DNA from: Tectiglobus sp965224045
GTDB taxonomy: Bacteria; Pseudomonadota; Alphaproteobacteria; Rhizobiales; Hyphomicrobiaceae
Direction: 5' to 3'
NCBI GenBank assembly: GCA_965224045.1
Contig: CBDCYD010000004.1
Coordinates: 62,001-126,000 of the forward strand
DNA: 64,000 nt
This document shows, piece after piece, positions 7,978 through 16,106 of this stretch. Numbering within the stretch: the stretch's first letter is position 1; each line of letters opens with the position of its first letter. The translations under genes were made by a program, and so were the position numbers. Below the pieces are notes generated by a model. The model did no database searches. It was not told the DNA's origin and saw only the letters and a program-made list of their open reading frames with translations.

Positions 7978-9678
7978 TCAGGCAATCCACTCGCTGACCG
8001 GTGCGTTGGCTTCGTGCAACGGCTGGCTGATGACGTCGACGAGGGCCGGGCCGTCATGGGCTGCGGCTTCGGCGAGCACGCCGCGCAGAGTCTTCGGGTC
8101 TTCGACGCGCCACGACTTGATACCGTAGGCCTGGGCTACCTTGGCGTGGTCGGTCTCGGTGAAGTCCACGGAGAAGTAGCGCTCGCCAAAGCCTGATTTC
8201 TGACCTGCCTTGATCCATCCGAACACCGCGTTGGAGACGACGATGAACAGGATCGGCAGATTGTGGCGGACGATTGTTTCGAACTCTCCGACGGCAAACG
8301 CGAAACTACCGTCGCCCATGATGGAGACGACTTTGGCGTTGGGTCGGCCGATTTGTGCCCCCATCGCGGCCGGTATTGAAAACCCGAGCGCGCCGTGGGC
8401 CCGGTTCGATATGAAATAGCGTCCCGGGCGTTCGAACTTGTAATAAGCCGAGACATACGGGCAAGGTGTACCCGGGTCGCAGACGATGACGGCATCGTCG
8501 GGCATAATGGCATTGAGGTCTGCAACCAGGCGTTCCGGCCTGATTGGTCTTTCGTCGGAAGCGGCAAGTTCATCGAAGACGGCAAACTTTTGCGCTTTGG
8601 CCTCGGCAACCGCTGCCCTGCCGTTAAAATCCGGCACGCTCTGTTCTTCGGTGACGGCCGCATTAAGCGCAGCGAGTGCCAGCCTTGCATCGCCGAGAAC
8701 CGGGACCTCGGTTTCGTAGCTGGCGGAGATCGCCATCGGGTTAGAATCGATGTGGACGATTTTGGTGCCCGGAGCCGGGAACCGCCAGCGCTCGGTGGTC
8801 ACCGAACCGGCGCGGCAGCCGATGAACACGACGAGATCGGCGTTGGTGATCGCGTTGCGGGTGGCCGGCACACCTCCGTTCGAACCGACGACGCCGAGGC
8901 AGTTGGGATGACTGTCTGAGAGACTGCCCTGGCCGCTGACCGTCGTGGCAACGACCAGGTTGAGTTTTTCGGCAAGCCGGGCCAATTCGTCCTCGGCGCC
9001 GGCTATGACAACGCCGCCGCCGCAGACAATGACCGGCGACTGCGCCGTCAGCAGTGCCTTGGCTGCAGCCTCAACCGCTTGCGTGTCAGGCGCGCTCGGC
9101 CATGCCGGAAACTGCTCGAAGCCTGACTGCGCCCAAACACCGTCCGCATTGACCGGCGCCTTTTGAACATCGAACGGAAACCCGAGGTGCGCGGCGCCGG
9201 GCGTGCCGGTCGTCATGGCACGGTAGGCGGCGCGGACCATGGTTCCGATGCGGTCGGCGTGATCGATGACGCCGTTCCACTTGGTCAGTGGCTGAAAGAG
9301 CAGATCCTGGCGCAGTTCCGTCAAGGGAAACCGGCCTGCAGCAGGAACCGATACGTCGGTCGTGATGGCGAGCACGGGGATCGATGATTCGCCGGCTTCC
9401 ACAACACCCGGTAGAATATACGTTGCGCCACCACCGCTGGGGCCTTCGCACACGCCGACCTTTCCCGTCGTGCGCGCATAGGCATCTGCCATGTAGGCCG
9501 CGTGACGTTCATCGCGCGTCAGGTAGTGGGTCATACCGTGATCGAGCCGGTGCATTGCATCGTAGAATGGCAGCGACGTGTCGCCGCACAATCCGAAAAT
9601 GTCCGTGGTGCCATGCGCTGCAAGTAGGCGCACAAGCGCCTCGGCACCGGTCAACTGATTGCTGGAAATATTGGCCAT
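7978..9678 (-). CDS. ThDP-dependent enzyme, acetolactate synthase-like
   Basis: A 566-residue thiamine-diphosphate enzyme with the three-domain order of acetolactate synthase and benzoylformate decarboxylase. The N-terminal PYR domain has the catalytic-Glu region (TRDERHAAYMADAY), the middle domain has the ANA-like SQGSLSD region, and the C-terminal PP domain has the cofactor motif GDGSFAFAVGEFETIVRHN followed by the Asn of VVSNAVFGW. It lacks features that would define a biosynthetic IlvB. With acyl-CoA dehydrogenase and other catabolic genes around it, it probably cleaves or joins a 2-oxo or 2-hydroxyacyl compound. A distant paralogue is at 30873-32483. Confidence 0.85.
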   Translation of the reverse strand: MANISSNQLTGAEALVRLLAAHGTTDIFGLCGDTSLPFYDAMHRLDHGMTHYLTRDERHAAYMADAYARTTGKVGVCEGPSGGGATYILPGVVEAGESSIPVLAITTDVSVPAAGRFPLTELRQDLLFQPLTKWNGVIDHADRIGTMVRAAYRAMTTGTPGAAHLGFPFDVQKAPVNADGVWAQSGFEQFPAWPSAPDTQAVEAAAKALLTAQSPVIVCGGGVVIAGAEDELARLAEKLNLVVATTVSGQGSLSDSHPNCLGVVGSNGGVPATRNAITNADLVVFIGCRAGSVTTERWRFPAPGTKIVHIDSNPMAISASYETEVPVLGDARLALAALNAAVTEEQSVPDFNGRAAVAEAKAQKFAVFDELAASDERPIRPERLVADLNAIMPDDAVIVCDPGTPCPYVSAYYKFERPGRYFISNRAHGALGFSIPAAMGAQIGRPNAKVVSIMGDGSFAFAVGEFETIVRHNLPILFIVVSNAVFGWIKAGQKSGFGERYFSVDFTETDHAKVAQAYGIKSWRVEDPKTLRGVLAEAAAHDGPALVDVISQPLHEANAPVSEWIA

Positions 9679-9752
9679 AATTGTCGCTGGTTTGTCGCAG
9701 TTTGGGCGGGTTTTGGAGGTAACAAGGATTTGACGGGATGAGTCGCCAAGAT

Positions 9753-9777
9753 GTCAATTGCTTGACTCAATTGGGTC
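9753..9777. promoter_or_regulatory. overlapping palindromes upstream of the ThDP gene
   Basis: GTCAA-TTGC-TTGAC is a perfect inverted repeat, and it overlaps a second near-palindrome, GACTCAATTGGGTC. Both sit 75-100 bases before the start of the minus-strand ThDP gene in an otherwise gene-free 279-base gap. The placement suits an operator or activator site, but no regulator can be named. Confidence 0.35.
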
Positions 9778-9957
9778 ATTCGGACATCGTGCGCCTGCGT
9801 TTCGCGTCAGGGGCCCTGACGATAAAAACAAGCGGTCCCAAGTCTAGGGAGTTGAAGGGGATGTCCGGTCGGCCGGTCGTCCCCTTTCCCGTTTTATCAA
9901 GATTGATCATTTCCAATTCCATGTTTGTGCGCCCAACGGATTAGTGCGCCCGGCGGA

Positions 9958-11133
9958 TCAAACCCGAAATTTGCCCTCGACGATCCGACGACCGAGCGCC
10001 CAACGGTGGACCTCGGAAGGTCCGTCGTAAATCCTGAATGCGCGCACGTCGCGGAAGATGCGCTCGACCATTGTGTCGCGTGTTAGGCCAAGTCCGCCGA
10101 GGATCTGCATTGAGCGGTCGACGACGCGCCAGATCGCTTCCGAACAGATGACCTTCGACATCGAGCTTTCCGAAGATGCGCGCTGGCCCTGATCGAGTGA
10201 CCAGGCCGTGCGCCAGATCGCGAGGCGGGCCGAATATATGTCCATCTCGTTGTCAGCCAGCATGAAACTGACGCCTTGATGTTCGCCCAGGCTCTTGCCG
10301 AACGCCTGGCGGGTGCGGGCATACTGCGTTGCGATGTCGTGCGCCCGGCGGGCGGACCCGAGCCAGCGCATGCAGTGGGTCAAACGGGCCGGGGCCAGTC
10401 TGACCTGCGCGTAGCGAAAGCCTTTGCCAATCTCACCCAGTACGTCGTCACCGGACACCTTGAGGTCGTCGATATTGATGACACCGTGGCCACCGACAAA
10501 CGAGGAGTCGATGGTGTCGAGGTCGCGTTCAAGCTTGAAGTCGGCGTGCGGCAACTCCGTCAGGAACATCGTTGCGTCGCCCGGGCCATCGCCAGTGCGC
10601 GCCATGATGATCGCAAAGGCGGCGCCTTCCACGCCGGTGATCAACCATTTGCGTCCCTTGATCACCCATCCGTTGCCATCCGGCTCAGCGCGTGTCGACA
10701 GGGCACCGGGATCAGACCCGGCGCCGGGCGCTGGTTCAGTCATGGCAAAGCAGGAGCGGGTTTCGCCGGTCGCGAGCGGACGCAGGAACTTTTCCTTTTG
10801 TGCAGGTGTTGCGATTTCCTGCATCAAGTGGATATTGCCTTCGTCCGGCGCGTGACAGTGGATGGCAATCGGGCCGAGCATCGAGTAGCCCGCAGCTTCG
10901 AAGACGACGGCCTTTTCGCGGTGAGATAAATCGCGGCCACCAAACTCCTCGGCAACGTGGACCGCCAGCAGGTTGACGGCCTTGGCTTTTGCGTTCAGCT
11001 CTCGGCGCAGTTCGTCACTCGGGCCGTGTTCGCCCCAGCGCGGATCGTTCTCGTAGGGGATGACCTGTTCACGCACGAAGCTGTCCACTTCGTCCTTGAG
11101 TTTGGCGAGTTCGGGGCTCAGTGCAAAGTCCAT
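9958..11133 (-). CDS. acyl-CoA dehydrogenase family protein
   Basis: A 391-residue flavoenzyme expected to oxidise an acyl-CoA with FAD. The standard order is present: helical N-terminus, the CFAMTEPAPGAGSDPGALSTRAE flavin-binding block beginning near residue 133, WVIKGRKWLITG, and the C-terminal helical domain with ARTRQAFGKSLGEHQGVSFMLAD and QILGGLGLTRDTMVERIFRD. It starts behind a clear GGAGG. The closest types are long- or branched-chain and CaiA-like enzymes; the substrate cannot be read. It is divergent from the LDH2 operon, with 155 bases between the starts. Confidence 0.9.
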   Translation of the reverse strand: MDFALSPELAKLKDEVDSFVREQVIPYENDPRWGEHGPSDELRRELNAKAKAVNLLAVHVAEEFGGRDLSHREKAVVFEAAGYSMLGPIAIHCHAPDEGNIHLMQEIATPAQKEKFLRPLATGETRSCFAMTEPAPGAGSDPGALSTRAEPDGNGWVIKGRKWLITGVEGAAFAIIMARTGDGPGDATMFLTELPHADFKLERDLDTIDSSFVGGHGVINIDDLKVSGDDVLGEIGKGFRYAQVRLAPARLTHCMRWLGSARRAHDIATQYARTRQAFGKSLGEHQGVSFMLADNEMDIYSARLAIWRTAWSLDQGQRASSESSMSKVICSEAIWRVVDRSMQILGGLGLTRDTMVERIFRDVRAFRIYDGPSEVHRWALGRRIVEGKFRV

Positions 11134-11288
11134 GCTTGCGATCCTCCAGGGTTCGCGGTGCTTCAGCGATGTGATTGATGAGGCGGTTGGCAGAGGCAGT
11201 CTATGAAATCGCCGCCGAATGCGCCAGTTTGGAGCCCGATTGGCCGCAGCAGAAGGCGGCAGACAACAGAGAAGTTTGGGAAGCGAAA

Positions 11289-12374
11289 ATGATAGCGATC
11301 GACGCTGACAAGTTGCAGGCTTTTGTGCGCGACACCTTCGTCAAGGCCGGGTGTTCGCACAAGGAGGGTGAAAGGCTCGGCGAGTCACTGGTTGCAGCCA
11401 ACCTTGCCGGTCATGACAGCCACGGTGTCGTGCGCGTGCCGCGCTACCTGCAATGGCTCGCCGATGGCGACTTCGTTGCCGATCGGACGCTGGAGGTGGT
11501 GATCGACCTGCCGTCACTGGCCGTGGTCGACGGGCAATACGGTTTCGGCCAGTCGATGGCGCAACAGGCGGTCGACGTCGGCATCAGGAAGGCCAAGGAA
11601 ACCGGTGTTGCGGTTGTCGGGCTGCGCAACACCGGTCATGTCGGGCGGGTCGGCGAATGGGCCGAACAGGCTGCGGCCGCAAACATCGTGTCGACCCACT
11701 ACGTCAATGCGCCCTCCAGCCTCTTGGTGGCACCGTTTGGCTCAATCGACCGGCGCTATTCGACTGCGCCCTACGCCGTCGGTATTCCGCGGCCTGGCAA
11801 GGATCCGATCATTCTCGATTTTGCGACATCTGTGGTGGCGGAAGGCAAGGTGCTGGTCGCCAGCCAAGGCGGCAAGCCACTGCCACAGCATTCACTCGTC
11901 AGTGGCAATGGTGAGATCGGCGGTGATCCGCACTTCCTCTACGGTGAATATGAGCCGTCGGGGCCGCGCGATTATCGGCAGGGCAAGGGTGCGATCCGGG
12001 CGATGGGTGATCACAAGGGCTCCGGGCTCGCCTTCATGGTCGAGATCCTCGGTGGCTCGTTAACCGGAACCGGTGCGCCGCTGGAAGGGCGGCGCTGGTC
12101 GAACGGGATGCTGTCGATGTACATCGATCCCGAGAAGATCGATCCTGACGGTTTCTTCCCCGAGGATGTCGAACGCTATCTCGCGTTCTTCAAATCAGCG
12201 CGACCGATCGAGCCGGACGGCGAGGTATTGCATCCGGGCGAGCCCGAACTCATTGCGCGCAAGGCGCGGCTGGCCGAAGGCATTCCGATTTCGGAGGAGA
12301 CCTGGACGGCGATTACCAATGCCGCGCGCGAGGTCGGCATCGACGATGCGCGGATTGCAGAAGCGACGCGGTGA
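11289..12374 (+). CDS. LDH2 family malate/lactate/ureidoglycolate dehydrogenase
   Basis: An NAD(P)-dependent 2-hydroxyacid dehydrogenase of the LDH2/MDH2 family, 361 residues from the ATG at 11289; upstream in-frame ATGs would add a non-homologous tail. Family signatures are AGHDSHGVVRVPRYL with the catalytic His, GLRNTGHVGRVGEWAEQAA, PYAVGIPRPG, DFATSVVAEGKV and MGDHKGSGLAFMVEILGG. It opens a three-gene operon with RraA-like and carboxymuconolactone-decarboxylase-like genes (gaps of 43 and 66 bases), which suggests catabolism of a hydroxy- or aromatic-derived acid. Confidence 0.88.
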   Translation: MIAIDADKLQAFVRDTFVKAGCSHKEGERLGESLVAANLAGHDSHGVVRVPRYLQWLADGDFVADRTLEVVIDLPSLAVVDGQYGFGQSMAQQAVDVGIRKAKETGVAVVGLRNTGHVGRVGEWAEQAAAANIVSTHYVNAPSSLLVAPFGSIDRRYSTAPYAVGIPRPGKDPIILDFATSVVAEGKVLVASQGGKPLPQHSLVSGNGEIGGDPHFLYGEYEPSGPRDYRQGKGAIRAMGDHKGSGLAFMVEILGGSLTGTGAPLEGRRWSNGMLSMYIDPEKIDPDGFFPEDVERYLAFFKSARPIEPDGEVLHPGEPELIARKARLAEGIPISEETWTAITNAAREVGIDDARIAEATR

Positions 12375-12417
12375 TGAGACTTGCCCGGTTTGAGCAATCG
12401 ACAGTTTGGAGAGAGGG

Positions 12418-13119
12418 ATGATTTCCGCTGATCTAATCGCAAAGCTCGCGAGCTACGACACGCCGACGATTTGCAATGCACTCGAGATTGTTGATCCCGC
12501 AAGCCGACTTGCCGGTTTTACCAAGCGCCCGCTCGTGTGCCCGTTTCCAGAACTGCCGCCGTTCGTCGGCTATGCGCGTACCGCTACGATCCGCGCGACG
12601 CATGCGCACGAACTTTCCGGGCCCGAGGCGCGCGAGCAGCGCCTTGCCTACTACGAATATGTTGCGAGCGGTGGCCCGGGCCCAGGCGTCGTCGTGATCC
12701 AGGACCTCGACGGTGTCGATGTCGGTTTCGGTTGCTTCTGGGGTGAAGTGCAAAGCGCAGTCCACAAGGGTCTTGGCTGCGTCGGCGTTGTAACCGATGG
12801 CGGCATCCGCGACATTCCACAGTGGGCGCCAGGACTGCCCGTGCTCGCCGGTTCGATTGTACCAAGCCATGGACACGTGCATCTCGACGGTTTCGGCAAG
12901 GAGGTGCGGGTTGCCGGGATGGTCGTACGGTCAGGTGATCTGGTGCATGCGGACAATCATGGTGCCGTCGTCATTCCAGAGGCCTACGCCGAAAAGATTC
13001 CCGATGCCTGCGGTCTTCTCGAGCGCAAGGAAGCGGTGATCCTCGATATGGCGCGTGCACCCGGTTTTTCTTTCGAGATGCTGAGAGAGGCGCTGCAAAA
13101 GCAGGACGAGATCCATTAG
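12418..13119 (+). CDS. RraA family protein, oxaloacetate decarboxylase/HMG aldolase-like
   Basis: A 233-residue RraA-fold protein starting at the ATG behind GGAGAGAGGG. The core is present: SYDTPTICNALE at the N-terminus, YARTATIRA, and the GVVTDGGIRDIPQW block containing the Arg-Asp pair that in the aldolase branch binds the divalent metal and substrate, then HADNHGAVVIP. In catabolic contexts this family acts as 4-hydroxy-4-methyl-2-oxoglutarate aldolase or oxaloacetate decarboxylase rather than as an RNase E inhibitor. The neighbouring dehydrogenase and CMD gene favour the enzymatic role. Confidence 0.85.
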   Translation: MISADLIAKLASYDTPTICNALEIVDPASRLAGFTKRPLVCPFPELPPFVGYARTATIRATHAHELSGPEAREQRLAYYEYVASGGPGPGVVVIQDLDGVDVGFGCFWGEVQSAVHKGLGCVGVVTDGGIRDIPQWAPGLPVLAGSIVPSHGHVHLDGFGKEVRVAGMVVRSGDLVHADNHGAVVIPEAYAEKIPDACGLLERKEAVILDMARAPGFSFEMLREALQKQDEIH

Positions 13120-13185
13120 AGACGGCACATTTGCGTGGCGGCGTGCGCGTCAGCGGGTTGCCGTCGACAGGGATGGAGACGAGGA

Positions 13186-13584
13186 ATGACCAAGAGCGAA
13201 CTGCATGACAAGGGCATGGCGATCCGTACCGAGTTGCTCGGCGAGGACTACGTCGAAAGGATGAACAAGAACACGTACGACGATCCGATCATGCAGAAGT
13301 TCCGTGATGTTGCCGCCGAGAACGTGTTCGGGGCGTTGTGGGCGCGGCCGGGCCTCGATCTCAAGACGCGCACATTGATCTGCGTCATTTCCGATGCCGC
13401 GACGGGGCGTGAACCCGAACTCGTGCTTCACCTCAGGATGGCACGGCGGCAGGGCTGGAGCGAAGAGGAGCTGACAGAGGCTCTCCTGCATCTGTCCGGT
13501 TACGTCGGCGTGCCGTTGATCCGCGAGGCGATGCTTTGTGCCAGCCGCGTGTTCAAGGAGTTGCGCGACGAGGGACTGGCATAG
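13186..13584 (+). CDS. carboxymuconolactone decarboxylase family protein
   Basis: A 132-residue all-helical protein of the CMD/AhpD superfamily, starting at the ATG behind GGAGACGAGGA. The conserved DLKTRTLICVISDAATG and ELTEALLHLSGYVGVP segments are visible. The CxxC of AhpD is absent at the usual site, so a peroxidase role is unlikely and a PcaC-like decarboxylase role, or an unknown one, is favoured. It is the last gene of the LDH2-RraA operon. A second CMD protein occurs at 33744-34049 in a similar gene company. Confidence 0.85.
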   Translation: MTKSELHDKGMAIRTELLGEDYVERMNKNTYDDPIMQKFRDVAAENVFGALWARPGLDLKTRTLICVISDAATGREPELVLHLRMARRQGWSEEELTEALLHLSGYVGVPLIREAMLCASRVFKELRDEGLA

Positions 13585-13755
13585 CGGATTTCGATCGTAT
13601 GTTGTGTCGGGACGGCGGGAGGGGCGAACTTGCTCCAACTCAAGCTCGCTGGACATGCATGATGGACGGTAGGCACCTTGTTGGGACCCGATGCGCGCGG
13701 TGCCGGCGGTAGGCTGCCTGGGTCCCCTAGTTTCACGCGACAAGTGCAACACCCT

Positions 13756-14160
13756 ATGATGGGTGGCGCTATGGGAAAGAGCTACAGTCATCTCTCGCTC
13801 GAAGAGAGAATCGAGATCTATCATCACTTTGAGAACGGTCTCTCGCAACGCGCTATCGCCCGGCGGCTTGGTCACGCACCTTCGACGATTTCACGCGAAC
13901 TCAGGCGTAGTGCGCGCCCGACCAAACAGTATGCCGGCGGCTACAAACCAGAGCGCGCCCACGGACTGGCCGCCCGGCGCAGGTGTTGGGATGCCCGCTT
14001 CAAACTGCAACGCCAGCCCGCGCTCAGAGAGATGGTGCGGCAACGCCTTGAAACCGGCCTTCCAGGTTCCAGTCGGTCTGGCCATGGCGCAGAAACAGAA
14101 AGTTCGTCCAATTGTCCATTCAGGCCAGCTCTTGTCGGTGTATCAGGCACTTTGCTCTGC
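13756..14160 (+). pseudogene. decayed IS30-family transposase remnant
   Basis: The first ~95 codons encode a typical IS30 transposase N-terminus: YSHLSLEERIEIYHHFENG, then LSQRAIARRLGHAPSTISRE (helix-turn-helix) and RRSARPTKQYAGGYKPERA. After about 14050 similarity is lost in this frame; faint IS30-like residues continue in another frame, indicating frameshift and deletion. The DDE catalytic core is missing, so it cannot transpose. The bases just upstream (CAAGTGCAACACC, 13741-13753) may be the left end of the element. It lies between two oppositely oriented catabolic operons, marking an old insertion or rearrangement point. Confidence 0.75.
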
Positions 14161-14194
14161 CCGGCGCGCCGGGGCTGCGGTGTGCCGGCTGAGA

Positions 14195-14626
14195 TCAGCT
14201 CTTGTCGTGCTTGCGGCACATAAAATTGACCTTGGCCAGTTTGGACGGATCGCCGCCGACCTGACCGCGTTCTGCAACCGGCAGGCCATTGGTCGTGCGC
14301 AATTCGACGTAATAGGGCTGCTCGACGATCTTCGCGGTTGCCGGGTCGAGATAGCGTACATGACCGCAGACATCTATTGCGGAACCCTCGGTGCCCTTGC
14401 GTCCGGCTGCTCCAAGAAAGGCGCCGGTTTGCGGATTCGGGATCGTCCTGCGAACACCCGCCTCGACGGCAGCTCGTTGTTCACTTGTCAAGGCAACCAC
14501 GCCGGGGGGCGACGCGGCGATCACCGAGGGTGTCTGGTTGCCGGTGCAGGCGGCGAGCCCGGTAACCAGCAGAGCCGCCGAGAAGCCGCGGATCGCCGGG
14601 CCGAACGGGACGCTCTTTTGGTGCAT
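14195..14626 (-). CDS. small lipoprotein of unknown function
   Basis: A 143-residue protein starting at the ATG behind GGGCGGG. It has a lipoprotein signal with the lipobox LAAC near residue 25, so it should be anchored in a membrane. The mature part contains AVEAGVRRTIPNPQTGAFLG and VCGHVRYLD, a pattern seen in small alphaproteobacterial lipoproteins without assigned role. It lies 43 bases after the SDR gene on the same strand and may be the last gene of that operon or independent. Confidence 0.6.
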   Translation of the reverse strand: MHQKSVPFGPAIRGFSAALLVTGLAACTGNQTPSVIAASPPGVVALTSEQRAAVEAGVRRTIPNPQTGAFLGAAGRKGTEGSAIDVCGHVRYLDPATAKIVEQPYYVELRTTNGLPVAERGQVGGDPSKLAKVNFMCRKHDKS

Positions 14627-14669
14627 CCCGCCCAATGCCGTTGGTCCAAAACACGTGGGCATTGCCATT

Positions 14670-15419
14670 TCAGTAGGTTGCGCGGCCGCCGGACAGGTCG
14701 AATACGGCGCCGGTGGTGAAAGCGCATTCCGCCGATGCCATCCAGGCGACCATGGCAGCGAGTTCTTCGACCTTGACGAATCGCTGGCGCGGAATTTTCG
14801 AGAGCATGAAATCAATGTGCTCTTGCGTGATCTGATCGAAGATTGCCGTCTTTGCCGCTGCCGGTGTCACGGCGTTGACGGCGATGTCGTAGCCGGCCAG
14901 TTCCTTGCCCAGAGACTTGGTGAGCGCAATCACGCCCGCCTTCGACGCCGAATAGTGGGCCGCGTTGGGGTTGCCCTCTTTGCCGGCGATCGAGGCAATA
15001 TTTATGATGCGACCGTAGTTGTTCTCGATCATCGCTGGCACAACCGCTTTGCAACACAGGAAGGGACCATCGAGGTTGATGCGCATGACTTTGCGCCACT
15101 CGTCGACGTCGGTGTCCCACGTCGTTGCATTGGCGCCCGCGATGCCGGCGTTGTTGACGAGGATGTCGATGCGGCCGTGCGCGGCGAGTGTCGCATCACG
15201 CGCTTCCTCGATCGGTGCTAGTTCCGAAACGTCGGCTGTGACGGCGCGTACGCCCGCGCCGATTTCCGAAGCGGTTTTTTCGGCAAGCGCGACGTCGCGG
15301 TCCCAGATGTCGACCTTGGCACCGGATGCTGCAAAGCGTTCTACGACGGCGCGGCCGAAGCCCTGCGCGCCACCTGTCACAACGGCAATGCGATTGCTCA
15401 GATCGATGGTGTTGGCCAT
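14670..15419 (-). CDS. SDR family NAD(P)-dependent oxidoreductase
   Basis: A classical short-chain dehydrogenase of 249 residues. The cofactor motif TGGAQGFG is near residue 16, NNAG follows, and the active site is a Ser with YSASK (Tyr and Lys). The C-terminal GGRATY end is typical of FabG-like family members. It follows OtnC by 48 bases on the same strand and is therefore probably the dehydrogenase acting on the four-carbon sugar acid of this pathway or on a related intermediate. The exact substrate is inferred from context only. Confidence 0.88.
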   Translation of the reverse strand: MANTIDLSNRIAVVTGGAQGFGRAVVERFAASGAKVDIWDRDVALAEKTASEIGAGVRAVTADVSELAPIEEARDATLAAHGRIDILVNNAGIAGANATTWDTDVDEWRKVMRINLDGPFLCCKAVVPAMIENNYGRIINIASIAGKEGNPNAAHYSASKAGVIALTKSLGKELAGYDIAVNAVTPAAAKTAIFDQITQEHIDFMLSKIPRQRFVKVEELAAMVAWMASAECAFTTGAVFDLSGGRATY

Positions 15420-15467
15420 GTTGTCCTCGTTGTTCGTCGGGCTGATTGGTGCGCTGAAACTTGGGTG

Positions 15468-16106
15468 TTACGATTTGAAGCGGTCCTGCAGGTCTTGGAC
15501 TTGCGTCGGCGTGAGCGTGCGCAGGCGTTGGCCCTGCAACAGCAGATGGAGGCGCGCCGTTTCTTCCAGCTCCTCGATGGCATCGGTGGCGGCGGACAAC
15601 GAACTGCCGGCAACCACCGGACCATGGTTGGCCAGTAGTACGGCGTGATGGTTCGATGCCAGTGCACCGACGGCTTCGGCAAGGCTTTCGTCGCCAGGAG
15701 GAAAGTATGGGACGAGCGGCAAGGTGCCGATGCGCATCGCGTAGTAGGCCGTGATCGGCGGCAGGCAGTTTTTATGGTCGACATCAGCGAGACAGCTCAC
15801 GGCGACGGAATAGGTCGAATGCAGGTGCACGACGGCACCGGTTGCCGGGCGGCAGTCATACATCGTGGTGTGCAGAAAGGCTTCCTTGGTAGGTTTGTCG
15901 CCTGAGACGTGGCGGCCTTCAGTGTCCAGTTTGGAAATCCGCGTCGGATCAAGTGTACCGAGCGATGAGCCGGTCGGCGTCATCAACCAATCGCCGGCGT
16001 CAAGGCGAAGCGAGATGTTGCCAGTGGAGCCATGGGTCAGCCCGCGATCGTAGAGCGAGGCCGCAGTCCGGCAGATCTGCTCCCGCGCTTGAGCTTCCTT
16101 GCTCAT
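15468..16106 (-). CDS. otnC: 3-oxo-tetronate 4-phosphate decarboxylase
   Basis: A class II aldolase/adducin-fold protein of 212 residues. Metal and active-site regions are visible: HGSTGNISLRLD near the N-terminus, VVHLHSTYSVAVSCL with the paired zinc His, and LLANHGPVVAG. OtnC removes CO2 from 3-oxo-tetronate 4-phosphate to give dihydroxyacetone phosphate in catabolism of threonate and erythronate. The assignment over other class II aldolases rests on its 4-base overlap with the otnK gene, the usual partner. Confidence 0.87.
   Translation of the reverse strand: MSKEAQAREQICRTAASLYDRGLTHGSTGNISLRLDAGDWLMTPTGSSLGTLDPTRISKLDTEGRHVSGDKPTKEAFLHTTMYDCRPATGAVVHLHSTYSVAVSCLADVDHKNCLPPITAYYAMRIGTLPLVPYFPPGDESLAEAVGALASNHHAVLLANHGPVVAGSSLSAATDAIEELEETARLHLLLQGQRLRTLTPTQVQDLQDRFKS

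Noticed and set aside
13763..14719. 318-codon plus-strand frame over the IS30 remnant and the lipoprotein gene
   Set aside because: It is antisense to the lipoprotein and SDR ends. Only about 30 codons show faint IS30-like residues, best explained as the frameshifted tail of the transposase.
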